DNA from: JANNSX01 sp041397825
Lineage (GTDB): Bacteria; Pseudomonadota; Alphaproteobacteria; Rhizobiales; Hyphomicrobiaceae
NCBI GenBank assembly: GCA_041397825.1
Contig: JAWKVX010000002.1
Coordinates: 496,001-560,000, forward strand
DNA: 64,000 bases
Direction: 5' to 3'
Position numbers and translations under genes: made by a program
Shown: in pieces, positions 42,993 to 52,076 of the stretch
Numbering within the stretch: the stretch's first letter is position 1
Layout of the letters: every line of letters starts with the position of its first letter
Notes under the pieces: generated by a model
Told to the model about the DNA's origin: nothing
The model's input: the letters and a program-made list of their open reading frames with translations, nothing else
The model's database searches: none

Positions 42993-45410
42993 ATGACATC
43001 CCACTATCGCGCCGTCGTCATCGGCGGCGGCATCGTCGGGGCGAGCGTGCTCTATCACCTGGCCAAGCTCGGATGGCGGGATGTTGCCCTGATCGAGCGC
43101 GCCGAGCTGACGGCAGGCTCCACATGGCACGCCGCCGCCGGCTGCCATGCACTCAACGATGATCCCAACATCGCAGCGCTGCAGGGCTACACCATTCGCC
43201 TCTACAAGGAGATCGAGGCCGAGAGCGGCATCGATGTCGGCCTGAAGATGACCGGCGGCATCAACCTCGCCGGCTCACGGGAACGTTGGGAGTGGCTCCA
43301 GGCCGAGGCGGCGCTGTTTCAGACCATGGACATGGACGCGCGCCTCGTCTCGCCTGAGGAGATCGCCGCGCTATGCCCGATCGTCGATGTCACCAGCGTG
43401 TATGGCGGTCTCTACGACGAGCAGGAAGGCCGGCTCGATCCGCATGGTGTCACACATGCCTATGCGGGTGCTGCCAGGAAGCACGGCGCTAAGGTTATCC
43501 TGCACAATCGCGTGATGGGTCTGTCGCAGTCGGCCGGTGGGGCATGGCGTATCGAGACCGAGAAAGGTTCGATCACGGCAGAGCACGTCGTCAACGCGGG
43601 CGGCCTTTGGGCTCGCCGCATCGGACGCATGGCGGGCGTCGATCTGCCCGTCACACCGATGATGCACCACTATCTCGTCACCGAGGACATTCCCGAAATC
43701 GCGGGCCTCGGCCGCCAGATCCCGGCCGTCACCGATCTCGAGGGCTTCACCTATCTGCAGCAGGAGCGGCAGGGCCTTCTGCTCGGTGTCTACGAGCGCA
43801 ATCCGCGGCATTGGATGACCGAGGGAGCCGAATGGGACTTCGGCCAGGACTTGTTGCCGACGGAGATCGACCGCATCGCGCCCGAGCTCGAGATCGGCTT
43901 TCGCCGCTTCCCGGTGCTCCAGCGCGTTGGCATCAAGCGGTGGGTCAACGGCGCGTTCACCTTCACGCCCGATGGAAATCCGCTCGTCGGTCCGGTTCCG
44001 GGCCTCAGGAACTACTGGGTCGCCTGTGGTTGCATGGCGGGCTTCTCACAGGGCGGTGCCATCGGACTAGCACTCAGCCACTGGATGATCGAGGGTGACC
44101 CCGGCGCCGACATCTTCGGCATGGACGTCGCGCGCTATGCGGCCTTTGCCTCGGCCGACGCCTATCTGAAATCGACGACGGCACAGTTCTACGCCCGCCG
44201 CTTCGTCATGACCTATCCGAACGAGGAGCTGCCGGCCGGGCGGCCACTCAAGATGACGCCTTGCTACGACGCGCTCGCCGCCGAAGGTGCGCGCTTTGGC
44301 TCCGTCTGGGGGCTCGAATGCCCGCTCTATTTCGCGCCCGGTCAGCCGGATTTCGTCGAGACACCGACGCTCCGACGCTCGAATGCGCATGATCTCGTCG
44401 GCAGGGAGGTTGCCGCCAACCGGGCCGCTGCCGGCATGTTCGAGACAGGCGTCTATGCGCGCTACGAGATATCGGGCGCGGGGGCCGAGGCGTTTCTCGA
44501 TCGCCTGCTCGCCTGCCGGCTGCCGTCCATCGGGCGCATCAGGCTCGCGCCGATGCTGTCTGAAGCAGGCAAGCTCATGGGCGATCTGACGGTCAGCCGG
44601 CTCGGGCCCGACTGCTTCTGGCTCGTTGGCTCCTATCATTTGCAAGTCTGGCATTTGCGCTGGCTCAACGCGCACGCACCGTCGACGGGCGTCAGCATTC
44701 GCAATCTGTCGGACGATTGGTTGGGTTTTGTCGTCTCCGGGCCGAGAGCGCGCGACGTGCTCGCGCGTCTGACGCCCGAGGATGTGTCCAATGCCGGCTT
44801 CAAGTTCCTCAACTGTCGTGCGCTGCAGGTGGGTCTGCAGCGGGCGGTGGTGGCGCGGCTCGCCGTGACGGGCGATCTCGGTTACGAGATCACGGTGCCG
44901 CAGAGCGGGCACCGGGCCCTCTATGGCGCGCTCCAAGAGGCGGGACGGGATCTTGGTCTCGCCAATATCGGCGTTCGTGCACTCGATTGTCTTCGCCTGG
45001 AGAAGGGCTGGGGCGCGTGGGGCGCCGAGTACGCTCAGTCCTACACGCCGGGCATGGCCGGGCTCGACAAGCACATTGCCTTCGACAAGCCGAACTTCAT
45101 CGGCCGCGACGCGGCGCTGCGCGAGCGAGAAGCGGGATCTCCACAGCAGCTCGTGCTGCTCGTGGTCGATTCGGCCGATGCAGATGCCACTGGGTTCGAG
45201 CCGGTTTGGTCCGGGAGCAAGCGTGTCGGTTTCGTCACCTCCGGCGCCTACGGTCATCATGTCGGCATGAGTCTGGCGCACGCCTACCTCGATCACGAGA
45301 CGGTCGACGGTAGCGAGGCGCTCGAGGTCAGCATCATTGGCGAGCGCCGGCCGGCGCGCATTCTCTCCGAGCCTCCCTTCGATCCGAAAGGGCATCGCTT
45401 GAGAAGCTGA
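42993..45410 (+). CDS. FAD-dependent oxidoreductase with GcvT domain, dimethylglycine/sarcosine dehydrogenase-like
   Basis: 805 residues. The N-terminal FAD domain has VVIGGGIVGASVLYHLAKLG and the ELTAGSTWHAAAGCHA motif, whose histidine carries covalent FAD in mammalian dimethylglycine dehydrogenase. The C-terminal half is a GcvT-type folate-binding region ending with GFVTSGAYGHHVGMSLAHAYL. It begins one base after soxG, so it belongs to the same transcript. A two-step route dimethylglycine to sarcosine to glycine is the simplest reading, although the true substrate could be another N-methylated amine. Confidence 0.88.
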   Translation: MTSHYRAVVIGGGIVGASVLYHLAKLGWRDVALIERAELTAGSTWHAAAGCHALNDDPNIAALQGYTIRLYKEIEAESGIDVGLKMTGGINLAGSRERWEWLQAEAALFQTMDMDARLVSPEEIAALCPIVDVTSVYGGLYDEQEGRLDPHGVTHAYAGAARKHGAKVILHNRVMGLSQSAGGAWRIETEKGSITAEHVVNAGGLWARRIGRMAGVDLPVTPMMHHYLVTEDIPEIAGLGRQIPAVTDLEGFTYLQQERQGLLLGVYERNPRHWMTEGAEWDFGQDLLPTEIDRIAPELEIGFRRFPVLQRVGIKRWVNGAFTFTPDGNPLVGPVPGLRNYWVACGCMAGFSQGGAIGLALSHWMIEGDPGADIFGMDVARYAAFASADAYLKSTTAQFYARRFVMTYPNEELPAGRPLKMTPCYDALAAEGARFGSVWGLECPLYFAPGQPDFVETPTLRRSNAHDLVGREVAANRAAAGMFETGVYARYEISGAGAEAFLDRLLACRLPSIGRIRLAPMLSEAGKLMGDLTVSRLGPDCFWLVGSYHLQVWHLRWLNAHAPSTGVSIRNLSDDWLGFVVSGPRARDVLARLTPEDVSNAGFKFLNCRALQVGLQRAVVARLAVTGDLGYEITVPQSGHRALYGALQEAGRDLGLANIGVRALDCLRLEKGWGAWGAEYAQSYTPGMAGLDKHIAFDKPNFIGRDAALREREAGSPQQLVLLVVDSADADATGFEPVWSGSKRVGFVTSGAYGHHVGMSLAHAYLDHETVDGSEALEVSIIGERRPARILSEPPFDPKGHRLRS

Positions 45411-45413
45411 GGA

Positions 45414-46271
45414 TCAGGCGATCACTATCTCGACGTTACGGCTGGCGAGCTGGGCCATCAGCTCCGCATCGGGCGGCGCATTGCAGACGAGCGTCATCGC
45501 CGGGGGGGGCGGCGTCACCTCGACCATGGCGCGGCGACCGAGCTTGCTTCGATCGGCGAGCACGATCACGCGACGGCTCCGCCGCATGAAGGCGCGTTTG
45601 ATCTCGCTATCGTCCGGCGAGTAGTCGTAGAGTCCGTCCGCCGTCAGGCCGGCGACGCCGATGATGGCGCTGTCGAACCAGTAGCCGTCGAGAGCGGCGA
45701 CGGCGATCGGTCCGGTGATGGCGTGCTCGCGGCTCCGCACCCGGCCGCCCGGCACATAGACCTCGTTCTGCGTGTCGGCGAGGCGGCGAGCAGCGCGGAG
45801 GTTATTCGTCACGACCTTGAGGTCGTCGCGGGCCGCGAGGGCCTCGGCGAAGGCGAGTGCGGTCGTGCCGACATCGATGGCCACCGTCTCGCCGCGGCCG
45901 ATCAATCCGGCTGCGGTTCGGCCTATCCTCTGCTTGGCTTCGAGATTCTGCCGGCGGCGGGCTTCGAAGGCAGGCTCGAACGCACCCGCCTCGACCTCGG
46001 CGGTCTTGTCGAGCAGAACAGCGCCGCCATGCGTGCGCTGGAGCGCTCCCTCACCCTCGAGCCGTGCCAGGTCGCGCCGAACGGTGATTTCCGACACTCC
46101 AGTCGCAGCCGCAATCGCCGTCACCGGCATGAAGCCATTCCGTGCAACGATCTGCAGGATACGCATGCGCCGGTCGAGCGGGCCGGTCGACCCGGATCGC
46201 TGCGTGGCGGCGATGTCGGCAGCACGTTGCATAAGATGAAGGAGCGGGTCCGTGTGATCAATTTCGATCAT
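45414..46271 (-). CDS. DeoR-family transcriptional regulator
   Basis: About 285 residues. HTH: RILQIVARNGFMPVTAIAAATGVSEITVRRDLARLEGEGALQRTHGGA, shown here in description only as the usual DeoR winged helix at about residues 36-85, with the sugar-sensor domain following. That domain has AIDVGTTALAFAEAL, VVTNNL and ADRSKLG, a phosphosugar isomerase-like fold that senses phosphorylated sugars. It is divergent from the sugar/polyol operon and likely represses it. The start may be GTG 46274, ATG 46271 or, because an operator-like site occupies 46255-46270, the ATG at 46232. Confidence 0.87.
   Translation of the reverse strand: MIEIDHTDPLLHLMQRAADIAATQRSGSTGPLDRRMRILQIVARNGFMPVTAIAAATGVSEITVRRDLARLEGEGALQRTHGGAVLLDKTAEVEAGAFEPAFEARRRQNLEAKQRIGRTAAGLIGRGETVAIDVGTTALAFAEALAARDDLKVVTNNLRAARRLADTQNEVYVPGGRVRSREHAITGPIAVAALDGYWFDSAIIGVAGLTADGLYDYSPDDSEIKRAFMRRSRRVIVLADRSKLGRRAMVEVTPPPPAMTLVCNAPPDAELMAQLASRNVEIVIA
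46255..46270. promoter_or_regulatory. Operator-like site, second copy (near deoR-type start)
   Basis: TGATCA-ATTT-CGATCA. On reversal the site at 46331-46346 reads TGATCG-TTTT-CGATCA, so the two agree at 14 of 16 positions. The placement over the earliest possible start codons suggests autoregulation and argues for the internal start at 46232. Confidence 0.5.
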
Positions 46272-46330
46272 CACTGCACATGGCTGACCCGCTGTCCAGT
46301 GGCTTGCCGGATGTTCCGGAATGTGGATAC

Positions 46331-46346
46331 TGATCGAAAACGATCA
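46331..46346. promoter_or_regulatory. Operator-like palindrome upstream of the sugar/polyol operon
   Basis: TGATCG (46331-46336), AAAA, CGATCA (46341-46346): a perfect 6-bp inverted repeat around four A residues, 27 bases before the dehydrogenase ATG. CGAAAACG centres of this kind are common in operators of the DeoR/GlpR family. An 8-bp palindrome TTCCGGAA lies just upstream at 46314-46321. Confidence 0.6.
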
Positions 46347-46373
46347 TAACGGTCCCAGGGAGCGGCGACAGGG

Positions 46374-47153
46374 ATGGGTCTCGAGGACCTCAGCGGCAAG
46401 CGGGCCATTATCACCGGCGCGGCCGGTGGCATTGGGCGCGCGATCGCGGCTGCGCTTGTCGGTGAAGGCGTCCGAGTCGTTGTCGCCGATCGTGACGGCG
46501 AAGGCGCCGCCCGAGCGGCCTCAGAGCTCGGCCGCGGATCCGTCTCGCTGGCGATCGACGTTGCCGACCGTGCAAGCGTCGAGGCGGCCTTCGTACAGGC
46601 AATCAAAGAGCTCGGCGGCCTCGATCTTCTTTGCGCCAACGCTGGTGTCTCGACCATGTGCCTCGTCGAGGAACTCTCCGATGAGGACTGGGACTTCAAC
46701 ATGAACGTGAATGCGCGTGGCGTGTTTCTGACGAACCAGGCGGCCGTGCGTCATTGGCGCCGCTCTGGCACACGTGGTGTGATCGTCAATACAGCCTCGC
46801 TCGCCGGCAAATGGGGCGCGCCCTGGCTTGCCCACTACTCGGCGTCGAAATTCGCTGTCGTCGGCTTCACACAGGCGCTGGCACGGGAGATGGCGCCCCA
46901 CGGCATTCGCGTCAATTGTGTTTGTCCCGGCTTCGTCAAGACGAGCATGCAGGATCGCGAGGTCGCGTGGGAAGCGGAACTCCGCGGCATGACGCCCGGG
47001 GCCGTCATTGCCGATTATGTGAGCCAGACGCCGCTCGGTCGACTGGAGACCGCAGAGGATGTCGCCAAATCGGTCGTCTTCCTCGCCAGCGATCTTTCCG
47101 GCTTTATCACCGGTGAGGCCTTGAACGTCACCGGCGGCGTGAGGATGGATTGA
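46374..47153 (+). CDS. SDR-family dehydrogenase, probably polyol/sugar-alcohol
   Basis: 259 residues. Cofactor motif TGAAGGIGRA, NAG (ANAGVS), catalytic Ser in NTASLAG, and Tyr/Lys in AHYSASKFAV are all present. The ending GEALNVTGGVRMD is the standard SDR C-terminus. As the first gene of an operon with sugar ABC transporter and FGGY kinase it most likely oxidises an imported sugar alcohol to the ketose that the kinase phosphorylates. Its stop overlaps the permease start (TGATG). Confidence 0.85.
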   Translation: MGLEDLSGKRAIITGAAGGIGRAIAAALVGEGVRVVVADRDGEGAARAASELGRGSVSLAIDVADRASVEAAFVQAIKELGGLDLLCANAGVSTMCLVEELSDEDWDFNMNVNARGVFLTNQAAVRHWRRSGTRGVIVNTASLAGKWGAPWLAHYSASKFAVVGFTQALAREMAPHGIRVNCVCPGFVKTSMQDREVAWEAELRGMTPGAVIADYVSQTPLGRLETAEDVAKSVVFLASDLSGFITGEALNVTGGVRMD

Positions 47154-47974
47154 TGCGCAAGCTCGAGCGAGCCCTCGAGAAGGTCGTCCCGCACACGGTG
47201 CTGGTCGCCTTCTCGCTCGTCATCCTGCTGCCGCTCGTCTGGATCGTCCGTGTCTCCTTGACCGACAAGCTCACGGCCTACAAGATCCCCCCCGAGATCG
47301 GAACGTTCGGGTTCTTCAACTACGCCGACGTGCTGACGGAGTATCCGTTCGTCAGCTGGTTCGCAAACTCGCTCATCGTCGCCCTGGCGGCGACCGGTAT
47401 CTCCCTGCCGCTTGCCACCGCCATGGCCTATGCCTTCGCACGCTTCAACACGGGTGGAGCCTCGCTCCGTTTGGGTTTGCTGACCAGCCAGATGCTGCCG
47501 CCGATCATACTGGTGCTGCCGCTCTTCGCGCTGTTCCTGGCTGCCGGGTTGATGCAGAGCCGTGTCGGCCTGGTGATCGCCCATATGACGATCAGCCTGC
47601 CCTTCCTCGCCTGGATGCTGGTGTCGTTCTTTCAGGGCGATGTGGCCATGCTCGAGGAAGCTGCGCGGGTGGATGGTGCGACGCGCTGGCAGGCCTTCTC
47701 GCGGATCGCGGTGCCCGTCGCCGCTCCCGGCATTCTGGCGGCTGGTCTGCTCGGGTTCATCCTGTCGTGGAACGAGTTTCTGTTCGCGCTCGTGCTGTCC
47801 GGTCCGGGCACGCAGACCTTACCGGTCGGGCTTGCGAGTCTCGAGACCCATGCCGGTGTCGAGATCGCGCCACTCGCGGCCGCCACCGTCATCTCCCTCT
47901 TGCCGGTGTTTGCGTTGCTGCCGTTTCTGCGCAAGCACCTGATCAAGGGCCTGTCACTCGGAGCGCTCAAGTGA
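47153..47974 (+). CDS. Sugar ABC transporter permease, MalG/UgpE type
   Basis: 273 residues, six transmembrane helices. HTVLVAFSLVILLPLVWIV opens the protein, and the EAA loop reads EEAARVDGATRWQAFSRIAV. LSWNEFLFALVLSG is the MalG hallmark before the last helix. It is separated from its MalF-type partner by the binding-protein gene and an unknown gene, an unusual gene order for this class. The ATG overlaps the dehydrogenase stop by one base. Confidence 0.92.
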   Translation: MRKLERALEKVVPHTVLVAFSLVILLPLVWIVRVSLTDKLTAYKIPPEIGTFGFFNYADVLTEYPFVSWFANSLIVALAATGISLPLATAMAYAFARFNTGGASLRLGLLTSQMLPPIILVLPLFALFLAAGLMQSRVGLVIAHMTISLPFLAWMLVSFFQGDVAMLEEAARVDGATRWQAFSRIAVPVAAPGILAAGLLGFILSWNEFLFALVLSGPGTQTLPVGLASLETHAGVEIAPLAAATVISLLPVFALLPFLRKHLIKGLSLGALK

Positions 47975-48020
47975 CCGGCAACAGGCACCCAGTCCCAAAT
48001 CTGTCAGTTGGAGGAACCCA

Positions 48021-49298
48021 ATGCTGAAGAAACTGCTCGCCGGCGTCGCGATGGTCGCGGGGCTGACAACAGCGGCGAGTGCCGCCGAGATCAACATCCT
48101 GATGGAGGGCGTGCCTGATACCGAGTACGTCAAGACGCTGATCCCGGAGTTCGAGAAAGCGACTGGTCACAAGGTCAACCTCGAGGTCGTCAACTACGCC
48201 GAGATGCACACCAAGCTCGTGCCGCAGCTCGTGGCGCCAACCGGCTCCTACACCGCGATCGTCGTCGATTTCTACTGGGTCGGCGAGTTCACCAAAGCCG
48301 GTTGGCTGCAGCCGCTCGACGACCGGATCAAGGCGGACGGCGTCGACACCTCCGTCTATGTGCCACCGATGCGCGATCTCGTCATGCAGGTCGACGGCGT
48401 CACCTACATGCTGCCCTTCTACAATTATGCAATGGGTATGCTGTATCGCACGGACTGGGTCGCCGATCAGGCCAACAAAGACGCGTTCAAGGCCAAGTAC
48501 AACATGGACCTGGGCGTGCCCCAGACCTGGGACGAGTATCTGAAGCAGGTCGAGTTCTTCACCAAGGACGGCAACTACGGTGTCGTCAATCAGGGCCTCC
48601 GACCCGATCCCATCGCCATGGAGTGGTCGAACTATCTCTTCGCAAATGGCGGCGAGTACCACACAGCCGACTGGAAGCCGACACTCAATACGCCTGCTGG
48701 CGTCGCGGCCATCGAGCAGTACGCCAACAACATCGCCAAGTTCGGCCCGACGGGCGCCGCTAGCTTTTCCTTCGACGAGGCCTTCAACGTCTTCGCGCAG
48801 GGCAAGGCCTACAGCTACATCACCTACAACTTCTTCCGCCCGAAGGTGGACGATGCGTCGGCCTCGCAGGTCGTCGGCAAGGCCGACATCATTCCTGTGC
48901 CGGGTCCTGAAGCCGGCAAGGGTGCGTCTCTCAACGGCGCCTGGGGCTGGGCGATCCCCAAGTCCTCCAACAATGCGGATGCGGCATGGGAGTTCATCAA
49001 GTGGGTTGAAAGCAAGGATGTCGCTGTGAAACGCGCCTTGCAGGGCGGCTCGCCAACCCGCACCGACGTCTTCGACGATCCAGAGGTGAACGCGAAGTAT
49101 CCGTATGCGCAAGCACTAAAGAACATGCTGCTGACGAGCCACAATTTCCCGGTCTTCACCTACACCCCGCAGCTCGTCGAGGTGCTGGGTCGTGAGCTCT
49201 CGCTCGTCGTTGCCGGCGAAAAGAACGCGCCCGACGCGCTCGCGGCCATCGAGGCTGAGATGACCGAGCTCGCCAAGAAGGACGGCAAGCTCAAATAG
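48021..49298 (+). CDS. Extracellular sugar-binding protein of ABC transporter
   Basis: 425 residues with a signal peptide ending ASA-AEINI. It has the solute-binding family 1 pattern: VPDTEYVKTLIPEFEKATG, ALFTFE-like QPLDDRIKADGVD, YMLPFYNYAMGMLYR and GAWGWAIPKSSNNADAAWEFIKW. Such proteins capture sugars, polyols or glycerol phosphates in the periplasm and feed the MalF/MalG-type permeases of this operon. Its gene is followed by a strong hairpin, a frequent arrangement for highly expressed binding proteins. Confidence 0.92.
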   Translation: MLKKLLAGVAMVAGLTTAASAAEINILMEGVPDTEYVKTLIPEFEKATGHKVNLEVVNYAEMHTKLVPQLVAPTGSYTAIVVDFYWVGEFTKAGWLQPLDDRIKADGVDTSVYVPPMRDLVMQVDGVTYMLPFYNYAMGMLYRTDWVADQANKDAFKAKYNMDLGVPQTWDEYLKQVEFFTKDGNYGVVNQGLRPDPIAMEWSNYLFANGGEYHTADWKPTLNTPAGVAAIEQYANNIAKFGPTGAASFSFDEAFNVFAQGKAYSYITYNFFRPKVDDASASQVVGKADIIPVPGPEAGKGASLNGAWGWAIPKSSNNADAAWEFIKWVESKDVAVKRALQGGSPTRTDVFDDPEVNAKYPYAQALKNMLLTSHNFPVFTYTPQLVEVLGRELSLVVAGEKNAPDALAAIEAEMTELAKKDGKLK

Positions 49299-49306
49299 CG
49301 ATGCTA

Positions 49307-49338
49307 CCTCTCCCCGTGCCGGCTGGCGCGGGGAGAGG
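49307..49338 (+). other. Strong hairpin after the sugar-binding protein gene
   Basis: CCTCTCCCCG (49307-49316) pairs perfectly with CGGGGAGAGG (49329-49338) around a 12-nt loop, eight bases after the stop. There is no T-run, and the operon continues, so it probably protects or attenuates the message, like the elements found after malE-type genes. Confidence 0.6.
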
Positions 49339-49387
49339 GGCGGGCCGAGTTCCCTCTCGACCCGAGCAGCCACCTGGAGCTCGTCTG

Positions 49388-50038
49388 ATGCAAAGATGTC
49401 TGACGCTACTTGCCCAAGCGGCGGTGCTGGCGTCGCTTGTCCTGTCGTCATCGGCGCTGGCCGAGGATGCCGGTGATATCGAGCCGCCGTTGCAATACCG
49501 GCTGCAGATCGGCGAGCAAACCAGGGAAATATCTGAGGGCGTGCCCACCGTCTTCGAAGGCAGCTTCACCAATCCGGCTGCCACACTCGTCGTTGCTCCG
49601 GAACGCATCTTTGCCTACGGCGGCATTCGCTTCGAATATCCGCGTCACTACACCTTCGAGGCCGACTTCTCTTCACCGGGACTCAAGATTTGGACCCTGT
49701 CAGGCAACAGCTTCAAGATCATGTATTTCCTCTCGGAGCAGCCCCTGACCGCCCTGAGCCTGCTCGAGGGCATGTCGGAGCAGCTCGGCGACAGCAATCT
49801 GGCGATCGAGGAGTCTCAGGTCGCATTGGAGGCAGCAGGCCAATCGCTGGCCGGCAAGCGCGGCGTGGTATCGATCGCCATTCAGAAGCTCAGCAACGAC
49901 GCCTTTACATTGCCGGAGCGGAACGGCCTTGCGCGGGTTCTCCTGCTGCAGGACGCCCTCATGGACGAGGGCGGGTTCTCGGAGGAGGCCAGCCATGCGA
50001 CTGCCATGCTTCAAAAGAGCCTTGCGCTCGAGCCCTGA
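49388..50038 (+). CDS. Exported protein of unknown function inside sugar ABC operon
   Basis: 216 residues with a signal peptide (residues 1 to about 25, SSSALA-EDAGD). The mature part has a beta-rich first half (LQYRLQIGEQTREISEG, FEGSFTNPAATLVVAPERIF, YGGIRFEYPRHYTFEADF) and a helical second half rich in Leu, Glu and Ala. I recognise no family. It starts 89 bp after the binding-protein stop, past the hairpin, and ends nine bases before the MalF-type permease, so it is embedded in the operon. A periplasmic accessory of the transporter or of stress protection is possible. Confidence 0.65.
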   Translation: MQRCLTLLAQAAVLASLVLSSSALAEDAGDIEPPLQYRLQIGEQTREISEGVPTVFEGSFTNPAATLVVAPERIFAYGGIRFEYPRHYTFEADFSSPGLKIWTLSGNSFKIMYFLSEQPLTALSLLEGMSEQLGDSNLAIEESQVALEAAGQSLAGKRGVVSIAIQKLSNDAFTLPERNGLARVLLLQDALMDEGGFSEEASHATAMLQKSLALEP

Positions 50039-50047
50039 TCCCGATCC

Positions 50048-50926
50048 ATGACCACCACCATCGACTCCCGTGATCGCGCGTTCGGCTGGCTCATCTCGGC
50101 GCCGGGCCTGACGGCCTTGCTCGCGGTGATCCTGTTTCCGGTGGTCTGGGCGATGTGGACGAGTCTCCACGAATACACGCTCATCGCGCCCAATTTCGAT
50201 ACGTTCACCGGCTTTACGAACTACCAGACGGCCATCGAGGACGCCGAGTTCCGCCACTCGATGTGGTTGACGGCGCTCTTCGTCGTCGCCGTTGTGCTGC
50301 TCGAGTTCCTGATCGGTTTCGCAGTGGCGCTGATGCTCAATCACGTCGAGCGGTTCAAGCCGGTCTACTATGCGATCCTGCTCTGTCCGCTGTTGATGAA
50401 CCCGGTCATCGTCGGTCTGATCTGGCGTATGTTCCTGCATCCCCAGCTTGGCATCGTGAACTATCTCCTGAGCCTCGTCGGCATTCCCGCGGTCGACTGG
50501 CTCGGCTCGACCTCGGTCGCCATCTGGACGATCGTGCTGGTCGACATCTGGCATCAGGTGTCGTTCATGATCGTGCTCTTGCTGGCGGGGCTCGCAGCCC
50601 TGCCGCGCGAGCCCTACGAGGCGGCGCGCGTCGACGGCGCTTCCGCACTCGCCTCCTTCCGGCACATCACGCTGCCGCTGATGCGGCCTGTGATCATCGT
50701 GACACTGCTGATCCGTGCGATATTTGCGGTCAAGACCTACGACCTGATCTACATCATGACCCGTGGTGGGCCCGGCGTCTCGACGGATTTCGTCTCCTAT
50801 TTCATCTATCGGACCGCCTTCGTCTCGCTCAACATCGGCGAGGCCTCGGCAATGTCGATCGTCCTGTTGGCGGTCGTTCTGGCGCTCTCTGCCTATCTTT
50901 ACCGCTACATGCGGTCTCTTGCCTGA
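50048..50926 (+). CDS. Sugar ABC transporter permease, MalF/UgpA type
   Basis: 292 residues, about six transmembrane helices. FGWLISAPGLTALLAVILFPV is the first segment, followed by SLHEYTLI, and the EAA loop reads YEAARVDGASALASFRHITL. IYIMTRGGPGVSTDFVSYFIY is a MalF/UgpA signature. It pairs with the MalG-type permease encoded upstream. It ends nine bases before the ATPase gene. Confidence 0.92.
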   Translation: MTTTIDSRDRAFGWLISAPGLTALLAVILFPVVWAMWTSLHEYTLIAPNFDTFTGFTNYQTAIEDAEFRHSMWLTALFVVAVVLLEFLIGFAVALMLNHVERFKPVYYAILLCPLLMNPVIVGLIWRMFLHPQLGIVNYLLSLVGIPAVDWLGSTSVAIWTIVLVDIWHQVSFMIVLLLAGLAALPREPYEAARVDGASALASFRHITLPLMRPVIIVTLLIRAIFAVKTYDLIYIMTRGGPGVSTDFVSYFIYRTAFVSLNIGEASAMSIVLLAVVLALSAYLYRYMRSLA

Positions 50927-50935
50927 GGGAAGACC

Positions 50936-52066
50936 ATGGCTCAGATCGAGCTGGAGCATGTGACAAAGCGCTATCCGAACGGCTTCGCGGCCGTGAGGGA
51001 TATCTCGCTCGACATCAAGGACGGGGAGTTCATGATCTTCCTCGGACCATCCGGGTGCGGGAAGTCGACCACGCTCCGGATGATTGCGGGCCTCGAGTCG
51101 GTGACCGAGGGCGAGCTTCGGATCGCCGGCGCGCGCATGAACGACGTCGATCCGGCCGACCGCAACATTGCCATCGTCTTTCAGAACTACGCGCTCTATC
51201 CGCACATGACGGTGCGCGAGAATTTGAGCTTCGGCTTGCGGCTACGTCATGTGCCGGCTGCGACGATCGCCGGGCGGACCTCCGAGATCGCTACCATGCT
51301 CGGCATCGGCGAGTTGCTCGACCGCAAACCCGCCCAGCTCTCGGGAGGTCAACGGCAGCGCGTGGCGCTCGGTCGCGCTCTAGTCCGCGAACCCAAGGCG
51401 TTCCTGCTCGACGAGCCGCTCTCCAATCTCGACGCCAAGCTTCGCTCGGCCATGCGCACCGAGCTCATCAAGCTGCACCAGAAGCTTGGCACGACCATCG
51501 TGCATGTGACGCACGACCAGGTCGAGGCCATGACCATGGGCGAGCGGATCTGCATCATGAAGGACGGCGTCATCGTCCAGGTCGGCGCGCCGATGCAGGT
51601 CTATCGGAACCCGGCCAACACCTTCGTGGCGGGCTTCCTCGCCAACCCGCCGATGAACCTGCTTCCGGGCGTGCTCGATAGCGGCGAAGGCGGGTTGCAG
51701 ATTCGCCTCGGCGAGACACGCCTGCCCCTGCCCACTGTGCGGGCCGATGCCTACCAGAAGCATGCGGGCAAGGCGGTCACGGTCGGCCTCCGGCCCGAGG
51801 ATTTCCATCTGTCGGCCCGCCCTGGCGCGACAACGCCGGTCGCAGTCTGGGTGATTGCCGGCGAGACACTCGGGCCGGAGGTGATCGTCGTCGGCGAGCT
51901 GGGCGGTCGCGGTGGACCAGAGGTTCATGCCAAGGCGCCTCGGGATTTCGTCGCCAAGCCGGGCGCGACGGTCGAGCTCCACTATGACCTCGGTGAGATT
52001 CATGTCTTCGACGCGGAGACAGGTGTAGCTTTGAGACGTCCCGGGATCGATGGCACGGCACGCTAA
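50936..52066 (+). CDS. Sugar ABC transporter ATP-binding protein, UgpC/MalK type
   Basis: 376 residues. Walker A GPSGCGKST, Q-loop FQNYALYPHMTV, signature LSGGQRQRVALGRAL, Walker B FLLDEPLSNLD and switch HVTHDQ are intact. The C-terminal third is the OB-fold/TOBE regulatory region of MalK-like proteins (VGLRPEDFHL). It couples ATP hydrolysis to the MalF/MalG-type pair. The following gene starts 10 bases downstream. Confidence 0.93.
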   Translation: MAQIELEHVTKRYPNGFAAVRDISLDIKDGEFMIFLGPSGCGKSTTLRMIAGLESVTEGELRIAGARMNDVDPADRNIAIVFQNYALYPHMTVRENLSFGLRLRHVPAATIAGRTSEIATMLGIGELLDRKPAQLSGGQRQRVALGRALVREPKAFLLDEPLSNLDAKLRSAMRTELIKLHQKLGTTIVHVTHDQVEAMTMGERICIMKDGVIVQVGAPMQVYRNPANTFVAGFLANPPMNLLPGVLDSGEGGLQIRLGETRLPLPTVRADAYQKHAGKAVTVGLRPEDFHLSARPGATTPVAVWVIAGETLGPEVIVVGELGGRGGPEVHAKAPRDFVAKPGATVELHYDLGEIHVFDAETGVALRRPGIDGTAR

Positions 52067-52076
52067 GGATAGAAAC

